This document shows positions 37,680 to 50,215 of a DNA stretch of 64,000 bases, piece by piece. The notes below the pieces were generated by a model. That model worked only from the letters and a program-made list of their open reading frames with translations. It was not told the DNA's origin and ran no database searches. Position 1 is the stretch's first letter. Every line of letters starts with the position of its first letter. The DNA comes from Antennarius striatus (Eukaryota; Chordata; Actinopteri; Lophiiformes; Antennariidae): positions 2,484,501 through 2,548,500 of the forward strand of contig NC_090798.1 in assembly GCF_040054535.1 (NCBI RefSeq), given 5' to 3'. The translations under genes and the position numbers were made by a program.

Positions 37680-37946
37680 CGTGGACAGAAAATGAAGTGA
37701 ATCCATCGGACGGATGTCGCTGTTAAATTAAATTCTCCCTCCCCAGAGATGATCTCTTACCTTCTGTCTTCTTCGCACTTCGATCTGCAGGAAGAGACGG
37801 AGACAAAAAAAGGTGTTTAACTCTCCGCGTGACGCTTGAACGCCTTTCAAAAGATACATCCAGCGAGATTTGTCTCAAAAGTTAAAGCAGCTCCATTCGG
37901 GTTAAAGCAGCAGGAAACAGACCGGGGTGGCAGTCATGTGATGGAA

Positions 37947-37996
<50 letters not shown>

Positions 37997-40900
37997 AGCC
38001 AAAGATGTCATGTGGTTTACCGGTTTCACAGCTGCAGTAATGACCTTTGCTATGCTCCTTCTGTCGCTTTGTAATAACTATTTTATTGGGCCCTGACCCT
38101 GCTGCTGAGCAAACCGGCTCCAACGGTCTGAACAGGTGTCCAGGAGCCACCCCCTAAAGCCATACCCTAAAGCCACGCCTCTAATTTACACCCAGAAAAT
38201 CACTTTCAAGGTAAATATTTAAACTTTAGAGGAGTTTTCTTAAATTAGGTGAGTCTTCCTGGCTGTAAAGCTGCAGGTTTTTACGGCGTTTCGTAACAGG
38301 AAACAAATGACACACGACGGGGAGCAGCGGCGTCGGGCGGAGTCACACACTCACAGTAATTCCCAGAGTGCAGTGACCTGTCTGTCCACCACTTGTCTCT
38401 CTTTGGCAGGGTCTCCGTCCAGGAGCTGCAGGTCGCTCTCTCCGAACAGCGAACCGAGACCCATCGTCTGCTGGTTCCTGACAGACACCGATCGGGTTAC
38501 GTTGGGTTAGTTCGAGAGCGTTTTTAACGTCGCTGATCCAGCAGGTTGCACCGGTGTACCTGTAGTCCTGAATCTGGTCCTGGATGTCTGGCAGCACCTG
38601 CTGCTGCAGCTCCGACAGAGGTCCTCTGATGTCCTCCTGAGCGTGAAGTCGACTCTCTGAGGAGACGACGGACACGACGTGAAGGCGTGAGGATCAAATC
38701 ACACAAGTAACGTCTCATCCTTAAAATCCTTTCATTAAAAGCGAGTATATCGACATTAAAGACGTCCTTGAGCAGTCTTACCGATATCTGTGAGATACTC
38801 CTCTCGGACTTTGATTTTCAGGGGCTAGAAGAGGAAAAAGAAACGACTATGATTGAGATTTTAGGCGCACAGATGTTTCTGTTTCTTTTAAATGGCATCG
38901 ACATCTTTGCCCAGGAAGTGGACGAATAGAACGGTTGAGGTTGGCCGGTGCGTACCGCATCCGGGTCCAGGAAGTGGGAGCAGATCTGAGGCGCCAGCGT
39001 TCGAGCATCTTTCGGGCTGGAGCCCAGGTAGGCCTCCACAGACAGGTAGAACAGCTGTGGTGGACACACACGAGGTGAAACGTCAGTGTCAGATTAGAAC
39101 AATAACTATATCTACGATCACCTGTTCAACAAACTGAAACTTTGCACCTCTATCATGTTTTCTGGCTAATTTTCAACAAATTTTCTGGAGCTTTTCCATG
39201 AAAAAGCTTCTTATTGTATCGTTTTCCTTTACTGTTTGATATTAGCAAGATGAACAAACTATTAATATCTGGATGGAAACGTAAATTAATCTACTAAATG
39301 AAATCTGGAATTCTAGCTTGTTTTATTACGTTTGTCTTATAAAATATCATGCACGCTGACCAAAGGGTTGGGATCCAGAAGCAACGCGAAGATGTATCTC
39401 ATGAACACGGTCATGTGCGCCGGCCGCGACTTCAACAGCTCGATGTCCTGGAACGGACCGTCCATCTGGAAAGGGAGACGCAAACGTGAGTGTTTCTGTT
39501 GAAGGGAGAGGAAACAGGAGAACACTCGGGTAGATCCGTCTCACCTCGTTGAAGGCGTAGCCGTCATAGTCTTCATCCTCTTCCTCTGGGCCGATAATCT
39601 GGGCCATTCCTCCCTTTGAACACAGAAGCAACCAGATTCCGAGACGCGGTTCCAACTCAGACAGAGTTCATTCATGTATCCTCAGAGAAAAAACCCGTCT
39701 GATGATATGAAATATGAATCGAGGGTCGTCTCCTCTGTCTCTCTGTTTGTCTCATTAATTTTAAATGCTGTGTGTATAGCAGCGCTTGAATGAGAGGAAT
39801 GAAAAAGGACAAAAATATGGAGCTGGCGATGGAGGAGTCACTTCCTGCAGAGGCCGAGCAATCCTGAGTGGGGATAGTAACGTGAATGCACGTGTGTGTG
39901 CGTCCATCTCACCCAATCTGAGAGGGTGTGTGTGTCGGAGTTCTGCCGCCGGTGTTGGTGGGTCCTGAAGGAGGATGAAGGGGAGGAGTGGGGACTCTCA
40001 AAGGCCTGGGGGAGGAGGAGGAGGAGGAGGAGGAGGAGGAGGAAGGAGGAAGGAGGATGAAGGGGACGGGATGAGTGGGATCATCTCTTACATGCAAACC
40101 AGCTCACGGTTTATGAAGAGAGGAGACGGCAGCTTACCTCCACGTCTCCTTCGCTGGAATCCATCGATAGTCGACCTATACAGAATAGCGATGGAGTACA
40201 GAATAGTGATGGAAAATCCCCAGAATGCTTTACAAACAGAGGTTGTGTAAGTAACAGACGTCAGTAAATATTTATCCTAATAAACAACCAAAAGTGAAAG
40301 TGAAAGGGGTCAGGGGTTAGAAAGATAAACTGGGTTCAGGCCTTAAGAGACGTCCCAGCGTTCAGTGCGTGAGAATTGAAAGATCTGGACACACAAACCT
40401 TCTCCCGCCATGACGTAGCTCGCGACGGACTCAGATCGCGTTCCCTCCTAGAGGGGCAGAAGAGAGCAGCGGTTCGTTTAGAATCTGGTCACATGACCTC
40501 AGCAGAACGTCTGCTTTTATTTGTGTTTTTTTAGCATCGTGTGAGATGAGAGAGAGGAAAAATCCTTTTGGACTTTTATCGAATCAAATTCTACATTCCC
40601 AAAATCTGGTACAGAAATGCAATAAAAATACAAATCTAACATTGACGCCTCCTCACCAAATCCTGCTGGATCTTCACCCTGACTTGATGAGCTCTCCTGT
40701 TGGCCCTTTCAATCCGTTCCTCCAGTGACGTCGATGGGTTCCTCAGCCGCTCCTCCAGTAAGACCTGGACATTGATCGGTTCTGGTTAACAGTGGTAGAA
40801 TTTAACAGCAGCTGATCATTCTAGCTAGCAAACAGGCGCTACGTTCCAAACTTCGGCATATAATGTGAGACGATCCAGATTATTACATAAAAATAATGTA

Positions 40901-43900
40901 GAATTTAGGAGAAGATACAGTTTGGGATTGGAACTTTTATATTTATTTACATATTTTATTAGTTACTGGGATATAAAAAAAGAAATACATGATTTTTTTG
41001 ATAATCAATTGCTATGGCTTAAAAATAAAGATATTTTCTTCAACCTTTCCCGGTCTTGGACAGCCTGTTTGTTGTCGACTGACTTTACCTGCAGTTCGGC
41101 CTCTTCCTGCTCCAGCATTTTCCTGAGAATCTGAGAGGCATGTTTCTGTACTTCCGGGTCCTGTAAACAAATTCACAACCAACAAGCATTAGAAAACAAA
41201 TTAGATGCAGAGCCAATCTGACTTTTCTTGTAGGCCAGTCACAGAAAATGTGAACCTTACAAAATGACGTTGATGCTGAAACGATTAACTGCGCACCAAC
41301 AAAATAATTTGATTTACTTGTAGTGGTTTGGGTCCAGTGATTCTGTGGGAGGGGGCGCTACTCAGTCCGGAAGGCAGGGGTGGAGGTGGAGGGGGTTGAG
41401 CCTCTCCTACCAGAGATGTCCTTTGATTTGGTGCCAGGTCAGTGGGGAGGGGCTCTAACGGAAAGGAGGCGGAGGAAGGAGGCGGTCCTTGTAGCGTCAA
41501 AGCGACGTAGGTTCCGGCTGCAGGACAATTAAAAAGGAAAAAAAAAAGAGACTAGATCAATAAACTGATATAAAACAGGCTCTTATTTTAAATACACAAA
41601 TCAATCCCGTATTTAAGACTCACATTTGATGAGCTTTACAACCTCCTGATGGGACATGGAGGACACCAGTGAGCCGTTAACCTGAGAGGTGGAGGAAACC
41701 CAACAAAAAAAATCAAAAGTACCATCGGCAACACAAAAATACAAACTAATGACACTCAGATTCAGTGTCTGTAGTTTAAAGTAATAAGAACCTTTATGAT
41801 TCTGTCCCCCTCTTGGACCCCAGCCTTCACCGCTGCACCACCTGATGAGATGAGGAATCACAGGCATCCATAAAGATCATGTAGACGACAAAAATTACAT
41901 AAAGTCTACGATAATTTATTCATGTTATCCAAGTTTTATATTTGGAAAACATCTGAAATGTGTTTTGTCACTTCCTGACTAGATATAAAAGCAAAAATGT
42001 TTACCAGTTGTTTTTTTTTTGTTAGTTTAAAATAAAAGAAATTTGCATCAGATGAAATGCTGTCCCACCTGGTCGGACATTCTGCACGAGCTTGACTCTC
42101 TCTCCGCAAACCGTGAAGCCGAACCCGAGTTGGTCTTTCTGCACGACCACGCATCTCTGGACGAGACCGGGACCTGGGGGAAGAGGGCAAACAGATTGAC
42201 AGGGTGTTTTTACGGTTTTATCAAACACTACAGTATTTTCGGCACTATAAGGCGCACTGGACTATAAGGCGCACCTTGAATGAATGGCCTATTTTAAAAC
42301 TGTTTTCATATATAAGGCACACTGTCGGCTTTTGAGAAAATGAAAGGCTTTTAGGTGCGCCTCATAGTGTGGAAAATACTGTACATGAGTACAGCGGTGT
42401 GGGATATCGTAAATACCTGTGCTCTCGGTGGAGACATCGGCTGTCGGCTCCCTCTGCTGGGCAGCAGAGGATTTACGCTCCGAGTCGCCGATGGTAAGAC
42501 TGCTGAGCCTGAATTTAAGAAAGGACAGAAAGAAGTTTGGTGTGAAATAACTCTCAACAATGCTTGGAAAAGGGGAGATCTGAAGGGAATACATGAAAAC
42601 GGGGGAGAAAAATTGACAGAAACGTTTGAGAGATTAAAAGGAAAAGATTGGAAGTTAAAGATAAGAGACAGAGCAAGCAGAAAATAAATTATTATGTTGC
42701 GTACACAGAGTGACATTATGAGAAACTGCATTAGAGGCAACAAGAAAGCAGTCGGCAGGAAAACTCACCAAGCAGCAAAGGGACTGAAAGCGAAGCGTGA
42801 CAGAGAGGGGGGGGAAGCAGATAAAGAAGAAAAGAGAAGGAAAAATTTCAGAATGAATAACAGAGACTGACCGAGAGTTCAAATCACCTCCGTGCCCTTT
42901 TATACTCTTACAGATTGTAAACACTGAGAGCAGGCTTCACGTACAAGAACATATTTATTTAAGGGTGTGTGAGGCAAAGGACACGCAGAGTAAACACTTG
43001 ATGGGTTTGATTTTATTCCACAGGTCCAACCACTGGTTGGCTCCAAAGGAGAATACACTGATCTGGAGATGCTGAGCTGTCGTACCTCCAGATCCGATTA
43101 GCGCTGACTCAGCAGTCAACTGATAATTAATAATAACCGATAATCAAAAAGATAAATAAATCTTGAACATTAAACTTTCCTCAACTCTCTTAAATCTTTG
43201 GTACTCGGCTTTTTTGTCAGACTTCCGTTTTGTTCCAAGAAATAAAATGTGTGTTTTATTAAACACTGTTGTAAATGAGTTCATCAAGAGGATGTTTTTT
43301 CAAATGTATAAACCAAACAGATGTTAAAGTCTTCCTAAAAATAGAAATTAACGATGCAAATTCAGCATTCTGATAACAATTACAAGGAAATACAGTATGT
43401 GAACTAATGGATCCCAGTAGTTTTAGCATCACAAACACATCTTAAATGCTTTTAGAAAAAGCAGTGAGTTCCTGACTCCTCCAACGTCAATCCGAAGCGT
43501 CGTGAAACATGCCGACTCAGCTGTACAATCTGTAAATGTCATGAACCCCAAAACCCCCTGACCAAATGCGATCACTGGACAGCTGTCCTACCTGAACAGG
43601 TGGGTGTTTTTCTTATTGGCTGTCCTGCTGTCACATGACACAGACGTAGGAGTAGTGACATGCACAAGAGCACACACATACACACACACAAACACATACA
43701 CAGAGGGGGAAAAAAAAGATTTGACAGCAGGAGAAACAGGAAAGACGGATGATGATGACACAGATGCATCCGAACAGGTGATCACAGGAACTAGACGGCG
43801 AAAGGTGGTGATGACTGACAATTACAAACACGATGAACCACAGAATATTAAATCTGAGTCACAGCAGCTCTACGAGACGCAGCAGGAGACGTCACAACAC

Positions 43901-44248
43901 GAGATCTGACAGACACCGAAAATCAGAGACAAAAGAAGTCTGTGTGCAGTCGTTTTCAGATGTTTTCAGTAAGCCTGTTACGCCTACGTTGTTTACATGC
44001 ACACAGTTTTAACACTCTCTCCTCCTTCCAGGGGACAGTTTTATCACCTCTTAGTGAACAGCCTGTCTGACAAGTAATTCCAGCGGCCAGATAGCCAAAT
44101 CTGATTGGCTAATCGGGGAGGGAAGCGGTGCATTTTCAAGCAAAGGTGTCGAAATAGATCCCTGCTCACAGAAATAGAAAACTGTCTGGGTCCATTAGAG
44201 GCAAAGCTCCTACCTGTCCAGAGTAGAGGTGGGTTGGCGGAGACTCAT
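31479..44248 (-). CDS. arhgef11: PDZ-RhoGEF (Rho guanine nucleotide exchange factor 11), about 41 coding exons
   Basis: Cytoplasmic RhoA exchange factor that couples G-alpha-12/13 to Rho. ATG at 44248 (MSLRQPTSTLD), stop at 31479-31481. First exons: 44248-44214, 42508-42417, 42173-42069, 41841-41792, 41681-41624, 41517-41318, 41160-41089, 40764-40657, 40447-40399, 40175-40138, 40005-39913, 39613-39545, 39465-39361, 39054-38956, 38824-38782, 38656-38560 and 38477-38355; their phases agree. Domain order: PDZ (GLVQRCVVVQKDQLGFGFTV), proline-rich linker with ITGPKPLQ, coiled-coil, LH/RGS (FQDIELLKSRPAHM), Ser-rich linker, DH (SHLRTLRVLD, SEMQRLTKYPLLLENIIKH), PH (MIHEGPLTWKISKDK) and a C-terminal helix (FLTIEGLMSKLRQLK). 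All match human ARHGEF11 rather than ARHGEF12, and the neighbours fit 1q23. A repeat region encoding EVQEQE units is in a C-terminal exon. Exons below about 34.8 kb are less exactly placed, except 32209-31908, 31747-31615 and 31528-31479. Confidence 0.93.
32882..32971 (-). repeat. In-frame 18-bp coding minisatellite in arhgef11
   Basis: Four to five tandem copies of GAAGTTCAGGAACAGGAA on the minus strand, coding for EVQEQE units, followed by two related variants (EVQPSE, EVQPPS). The unit length is a multiple of three, so copy changes keep the frame. The exon spans about 33160-32842. Confidence 0.9.
33672..34327 (-). other. arhgef11: PH-domain exons of arhgef11
   Basis: Minus-strand exons near 34327-34256 (SLDLSTKRMIHEGPLTWKI), 34173-34000, 33923-33840 and 33755-33672 encode the pleckstrin homology domain, which assists the DH domain. 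Landmarks are LLLTDCLVLLQ, FSPLVKLDSLLVRPV and ATDNKALYVIS, all close to human PDZ-RhoGEF. Confidence 0.8.
34424..35907 (-). other. arhgef11: DH-domain exons of arhgef11
   Basis: Exons at about 35907-35760, 35679-35539, 35155-35080, 34986-34860, 34780-34662 and 34570-34424 encode the catalytic Dbl homology domain. Landmarks are ELFTTEVSHLRTLRVLD (CR1), CEAMKKRREAPVVQDIG, and SEMQRLTKYPLLLENIIKH (CR3, the Rho-binding helix). The conserved CR1 Glu and CR3 helix are intact, so exchange activity is expected. Confidence 0.85.
38355..39613 (-). other. arhgef11: LH/RGS-like domain exons of arhgef11
   Basis: Exons 39613-39545, 39465-39361, 39054-38956, 38824-38782, 38656-38560 and 38477-38355 encode the G-alpha-12/13-binding RGS-like domain. 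Landmarks: acidic IIGPEEEDEDYD just before it, DGPFQDIELLKSRPAHMTVF, FYLSVEAYLGSSPKDARTLA and QQQVLPDIQDQIQDYR. Confidence 0.85.
41624..42173 (-). other. arhgef11: PDZ-domain exons of arhgef11
   Basis: Exons 42173-42069, 41841-41792 and 41681-41624 encode the N-terminal PDZ domain. The carboxylate-binding loop reads GFGF, followed by VRPGGAAVKAGVQEGDRII and VVKLIK. In human PDZ-RhoGEF this domain binds plexin-B and LPA receptor tails. Confidence 0.88.
42228..42385. mobile_element. Palindromic MITE in arhgef11 intron 2
   Basis: Left end tacagtattttcggcactat with aaggcgcac, right end gtgcgcctcatagtgtgg with aaaatactgta: about 30-base terminal inverted repeats around a short centre that also holds inverted 'aaggcgcac' motifs. 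This is a common non-coding fish MITE. It ends only about 35 bases from the donor of arhgef11 exon 2. Confidence 0.75.
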
Positions 44249-47200
44249 GTCTGCAGCCGGAGACTCTCCTCTGCTTCCTGGTGCAGGATCAATGCTGTCA
44301 CTGGGCCTCTTTAATCATCATGTCCATCTTTCCTCGTCAGTTTTTACTCCACACAATAGGGCTTTTTTTTTTTTTTAATGTAGTTCGATAAGAAGTTCAA
44401 TCTCCTTGATTCAGACCAGACAGAGAGCTCCTCATATTCCTATCCACCCCTAGAGATTCCAGTTATATCAGACTCAGTATCCCTCCTCTTATGGGTTGCA
44501 CCAGTGATTAAAACAGATGTATACCACAGGCTGGTGATGTCTTGAAGCGGGTTGAGCTGCAGTGCAAAAGTGGATCAAGTCTGCATCCTCAAAGGTCATC
44601 AATCATGAATGAATGGCTGCGGATGCGTCTCGCTTTGCGGCAGGAGGTCAACAACACTCATGGCTGTCGGTGTCTGTGCGGAGATGATTCCTGTAAAAAT
44701 ACCCTCAAACTGCTTAAACACGCGTAATCGACGTGAATATCACAGCACAGCATTATCCTGAAAGATATTTGGCAGGTTCTCGAAACGATCCCAGCGTCAT
44801 ACTCGCTTGTTTACGAGTACACACCAAGGTAAACAGAAAACAAGCTAAGAAATAGAGTCACCTCAGTCATTTCCTTACATGTGTTACAAAGCTAGCTTCA
44901 ATTATAGTATTCTGACAGCGCTTTAATCAGTGTTTAACTAAAGCAATTCAGCTCCAGACACAAAATACCGTATCCCAGTTTAAGTAGAATAAACTATCAA
45001 CACACATTTTTCAAGCTGATTTGAAACTTACATGTCAGCTCGATGTAAACAACAACAGAACAACAAACAAGCCTCGGATGCTACTTTTGCACTTGTCGCG
45101 TACTAACTAGCTAGCTAGCTGGTTTAGCAGGTAGCCTAGCATCAGCTAGTTCTGCCTCTGGGCTTGTGATACGAGAGCACTCTGGGAAATGAAGTGAAAG
45201 GTGCTTCTATAATGTGAAATGAAATTAAATATGAGCTGACAAGACGCTGGTTATGACTATCTGAAGCGGTCTGTTGTATCCGGCTTACATTAGCTTCCTG
45301 GTCTTAACTCTACGGGAAGGCCGCTTCTAATCCGCGGCATTGCGTGTTTCAGCAGTCCGGCCAAAAGTGCCGTGAGTTCGCTTCCAGCCGCGCCGACAAG
45401 TCGTTCCTTTTTAGAGGTGACTGGTTATAGCTGTAAAATGAAAGGGCAGCATGACTTCAAATCCATGAGAATATCTTGATATCAAAGTGGTCAAAATTGT
45501 TCCAGTCCACACAATATAAATCCGGTTTTGGTGCAAAATCAATCAGTCAAACTGCATGTTAGCCAATTAGCCAGAAAGCAGTGCGATTCCAGTAAAACTC
45601 CACCTCAGTGCTTTTTTCCCCCAAAGCAGGTCACAGTGATAACATCCGAATGCGTCTCCTTCTCATCGTCTGCAGGCGCAATCAAAACTATATAACTCAA
45701 TCGCTGCATGTAGTTATTGCTTTTTCATTTCCAGTTCCTGGAATATAATCTCTGATGTGTTATTATCTGTCTTGACTGACTGCTGATCCACCACCATGTT
45801 CTTAGAGATCGGACGTACAAGCAGGGCGGAGCAGCGCCCCCATCCCGTTGGACTGCGGTACTGCAGGTACTTTTGATTTTTACTGGAGTACGTTCAGTAA
45901 AAACCTGCATGTGAAAACAAGTTATGATCTAAGTCGACCCCAAACAGACGGAACTAAAAGTACTGCAAAATTAATGGAAAATAAAATAACAGCTCTTATT
46001 ATTTTTTAAAAGCATAACTACAGGCTTCAGATTTCCTCCAGACTAATAGTGAAACCTTGTTTATTTACTTTTACTTTCTCCTAGTTACATTCCACTTTTC
46101 TGTCTGATCTGACAGAATAAACTGAATTTCAATTTGGGTTTTTATTTCTGATGTTGATGCATTTTTTTTTAAATTTCTTATGATTAAACTGAAAAAAAAA
46201 GTCCTGCAGTTTGCCTCAAATTTATTTTATCAACGTTAAACGGGACACTGAATCATTATTATTACTTAGAAGATATTTGTGCATGATGTAAAACGCATTT
46301 AATGGACATAAATTGGATGCAGTCGATGTTTACTGCAACTCCCTGCATTGCATGAAGGGAAAATATTGCTTTTATTCTACAAAAAAGTGCAGTCACTCCT
46401 GTATTACTCTCCTAGTTATTGTGAAATACTTTTCCTATGGAGGCAGCTTCCGCCCAGCTGTCGGTAAAACGAGTGTAAATAAATAAATATACACAAAAAC
46501 TAAATAAATATGTTCATCTCTTACAATCGGATTATTTCCGGTAGCCAGTATTAAACATTTACAGTACTAGAATTCGACGCAGATGCGCGCGTATTTCCGT
46601 TTTATTTTAAGTTTATTCTTTCACTGACGCAATATGAATATGAATCACAGGAATTGCGTTGCCCTTATAGAGCCCTGGAGTGGGTTTCAGCATTTCTCCA
46701 AATATGGTGTGTGTGGGGCGGGTGGTAGTCTCTGCTGTGAGGTGTTGGTGGATGAGAGACAGGGGATGCGCCTCCAAGTTACGCACGGAGTTCCTGGAAC
46801 TTTAGGACAAAAAAAACGCGAAGGACACCAAAAACTTGGGAAATCGGTAGGATCAATCTATTTGCCTTGTATCCGGTATCCGTAGAGGTTGTGTAGAAGT
46901 TTGCAGCCTGGCGTTTTATCACGATCTATTTTTGGAACGGTGAGAAAGAACCCAGTGGCGCAGGGGTTGGGCGCGGTATGTCCGCTATTTGGGACGACAA
47001 AAAACGTCACGATAACCAACTTTTTACACCATTTTTAATGGATCTGTGTGATCAATTTGATTTTTTAAAAACACATATTTGGTTTCATTCCAGTGCTGTC
47101 GCGCCTGCCTGCAGACAGGATGTGCTAAGATTAGTAGAAGCTTTTTTTTTTCTTCTTCTTCCTCTGCGTAAATGAATATTTAAATAACATTTAAGGTACA

Positions 47201-48570
47201 AATAGGAGTGATCAGCTGGAATCAGCACAGTTTACACAAAGAACCTACTTGTAGATGCACTTCCAAACCAATAAAAGAAAAAAATAAATTCAAACCACAA
47301 GTTGGTGGCCTGCCAGCAAAGTGGATAAGAGGTTACACACACACACACACACACACATACACACACACACGCACACACACACGCACACACACACACACAC
47401 ACCACAACCACATCTGCTGTAAATGCCACCTCAGACTGGCTTTTCACTTTCAGCTCAGACATTAACTGACATCTCTCTCAGCAGAGAAACTGACAGTCCT
47501 GACTAGAATGTTGGAACCCACAGATTTCAACAGAGATCAAAACAGTTTATTTTAGCAATAAAAAAATCACACATGATGTGAAAAGTTTCTTATTTCTTTA
47601 TCTCCCTGATAGATGATCTTCATATCTGACAAGAGTGATTAAGTGCTCACGTGGTCTGTCGTTGCTAATGCAGGTTCCTGGAGACGTGCACCGGCTGGTC
47701 CGATCTGCTTCCTGTATAAGAGTGTCATGACTCAGAGCAGGAAGTGTGTGTTTGGAGTTAATGGCTGAAAGACAAATGCAATTAGCAGCTTCCAGGCTGG
47801 AGCTGCAGGAACAAGTCACAATGGGGGCATGTTTTACTTTGTCAAACACCAGACATGGAAATTAAAGTGCAACAACTGGAACTTTTGATCACATTCGCTG
47901 TGTCTAGCGCTGCTAAAGCCAACATAATTGTTACCACCTCCACCCTGCAGGAGAAATTTCTTCCCTCTTTCCTGCACATTGGAAGTTTTTTTTCTATGAA
48001 GAATTTTCACAGGAAGTGCCAGAAGTCTCACTTTTCCAGCAGACCGTGGTGCGACTGGCAGAAATACTAAAGATAAACATGCATTTTAAAAATAGTTCAG
48101 CCTTGAGGGCTGGAGAAAGATGGTGCAGCCTTCACGTCCATGCACCAGCGTTGATATCAAAACATCACTGTAGAGATAACCCGTTTGGCTTTTATCATAG
48201 AAAATAAATATGATCAGACAGCCGGTCAGCGTTTTTGATTTATTTAAGTGTCCAACTTCCGTCTCTTATTTATAACCATTGCCGTCGTGTGCTGACCCTC
48301 TACTTCCTGTTGCATGACCTAAAATGACTTCCAGGGGATTCCCATTTAGTTTTTTTGTTTTCTAATCAATTCATATTATTAGCAATGTTTTTTTTCTTGC
48401 GCATTAAAAAAAAGAATGAACTTATCAACTCCATTTTCTCTTCCTGCAGACTATGAGACAAACTTTTGCAGAGAGCGGTAAAGGTCTGCCCCTCTGTGTT
48501 TAAACCCCTAACTAACCCTCATCGGACCACAGAAGTCGCATTCCAATCCGGATCTGAGCGATTTCCCATC
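44249..48570. other. Intergenic between arhgef11 and myadm-like gene
   Basis: The left part holds the arhgef11 5'UTR and promoter; a GC-richer patch near 45290-45420 is a candidate start region for it. The right end holds the 5'UTR of the myadm-like gene, whose coding exon follows an acceptor ending at 48450. A (CA)n block lies at about 47335-47401. No coding exon was recognised. Confidence 0.45.
47335..47401. repeat. (CA)n microsatellite
   Basis: Long CA repeat interrupted by a few gc and ta dinucleotides. Confidence 0.95.
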
Positions 48571-49422
48571 ATGCCGATCTTCGTGTTCCCCACCTCCCAG
48601 CTGCTGTGGGTGCGCCTGGCCGCCCTGCTCTTCACCTGCGTGGCGTTCAGCGTGGCGGTGCACGGAGGCGACCTGCGCCACGGAGGAATGGCGGACTGGT
48701 GCATCTTCTGCTGGGCGTTCAGCTTCGCCTGCACCTTACTGGTGCTACTGGTGGAGCAGTTCAACCTGCAGGCCCGAGCCCCGGTGTCCTGGTCCAACTT
48801 CCCCATCACCATCGCCTGCTACGCCGCCCTCCTCTGCCTCTCGGCGTCTGTGATCTTCCCGCTGTTTTTCCTCAAGGATCAGTATTTGAGGGACGAGGTT
48901 CGCAGCCATCTCATCGCCGCCACCGTTTTCTCCTGCTTGGCGTCGATCGCGTACATCGTGGAGGTCAGCCTGTCTAAAGCCAGGCCTGGAGAGGTGGCGG
49001 GCTACATGGCGACCGCTCCGGGCCTGCTGAAGGTGTGCCAGACCTTCGTGGCGTGCATCATCTTCATCCTGGTGAGCGATCCGGTGTCGTATAACCAACA
49101 CCCGGCGCTGGAGTGGTGCATGGCGGTTTACTGCATCTGCTTCATCCTCTCCATGGCGGTGGTGGTGCTGTGCGTGGGCGAGTGCACCGGCTTCCTCCCC
49201 ATCCCTTTCTCCAAATTCCTGTCAGGTTACGGCCTCCTGGCGGTCATCATGTACTTGACTGCTGCTATTTTGTGGCCCGTGTTTCAGTTTGATAAGCGTT
49301 ACTCGCACGGGAGAAGCAATTCGTCCAAACTGATCGCCGTGGCGGTTCTCACCGTCCTCAACTTCCTGTTGTACCTGGCTGACCTGGCTTACACCGCCAG
49401 GTTGGTGTTCATCAGCGGATGA
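48571..49422 (+). CDS. Myeloid-associated differentiation marker-like protein
   Basis: Multi-pass membrane protein of the MYADM family with two MARVEL domains (four TM segments each); human MYADM acts at lipid rafts with Rac1. Single coding exon, 283 aa (human about 322). The ATG at 48571 gives MPIFVFPTSQLLWVRLAALLF. Landmarks are MADWCIFCWAFSFACTLLVL, RDEVRSHLIAATVFSCLASI with YIVEVSLSKARPGEV, and VCQTFVACIIFILVSDP. The frame is open upstream from 48466, but those residues are 5'UTR because an acceptor ends at 48450 and family proteins start near this ATG. Poly(A) signals AATAAA are near 49792. Fish have many myadm-like copies, so the exact orthologue is open. Confidence 0.88.
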   Translation: MPIFVFPTSQLLWVRLAALLFTCVAFSVAVHGGDLRHGGMADWCIFCWAFSFACTLLVLLVEQFNLQARAPVSWSNFPITIACYAALLCLSASVIFPLFFLKDQYLRDEVRSHLIAATVFSCLASIAYIVEVSLSKARPGEVAGYMATAPGLLKVCQTFVACIIFILVSDPVSYNQHPALEWCMAVYCICFILSMAVVVLCVGECTGFLPIPFSKFLSGYGLLAVIMYLTAAILWPVFQFDKRYSHGRSNSSKLIAVAVLTVLNFLLYLADLAYTARLVFISG

Positions 49423-50200
49423 GTCTGCAGAGGATGAAGGAGGGAGACACACTGAGGGGAAATAAAGAAGAAGTGTGTTGCATTTCTGATAAAAGTAAAT
49501 ACACAATTATTTTCTTTAATAATTAGTTGTAGAAAAAAAAGAAAAGAATAGATGTGAAAATTTCCCTGATGGTGGAAACAAAAACAAAAAAACAATACAC
49601 TGGACCAGCAGAGGAGATGTTCATGTATTCACTGTTTGAATGTATTCACTGTCTCAGACATAATAAGTTGTTCAATGTTTTTTTAAAGCTTTTATTTGAA
49701 ATGTTTTTTTGGGGGGAAAAAACTCTTTTTATTGTCAGTTTGCATTGATTACACAACTTGAAATGTTTGAATGAATGTAATTTGGGCAAATAAAGGAAAT
49801 AAAATGGGGGATTAATGTTCCTTTTATTCTATCATGTTGTGGTGAGCAGTGAGCACCAGTTGCCTCAAATACTTTTATCATTCAGGAGATCACAGACATC
49901 CCAAATTCAAGTTTTACTGAAGTTTTTAACTCAAAAGTAAGACTAAAACCAGACAGCATGCAGAGAACGAACAGTTTTCCTAAAACCAATCATCCTATAA
50001 GGATTCCTTATTAATAATTAAAAATTAAAATTTCTTTTTACCTCTGACTCCTTTTATTATTCAACTATTGTCTGTTGTTAAAAATTAAAAGCACACCTTT
50101 TAAAAAAAAAATAATTATTTGTGTTATTACAGTAATAGTTCCTTTCCTTCCTGACTGATCACAGCTTGAGTCATTCATTGCTGCTCTTGCAAACTATGAT

Positions 50201-50215
50201 CGACAGGGGGCGCCA
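50201..50215 (+). promoter_or_regulatory. Candidate CTCF-binding motif
   Basis: The sequence cgacagggggcgcca carries the CAGGGGGCGC core of the CTCF consensus. It lies between the myadm-like gene and the leukotriene receptor cluster. Motif match only. Confidence 0.4.

Noticed and set aside
42289-42743. Overlapping open frames near arhgef11 exon 2
   Set aside because: They mix a MITE arm, one real exon and intron sequence; only 42417-42508 has coding support.
46634-47175. Open frames between arhgef11 and the myadm-like gene
   Set aside because: No recognised domains, no matching splice sites, and composition like the surrounding non-coding DNA.
48466-48570. Upstream in-frame extension of the myadm-like gene
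   Set aside because: The start is not an ATG and the residues do not resemble the family; the ATG at 48571 gives the normal N-terminus.
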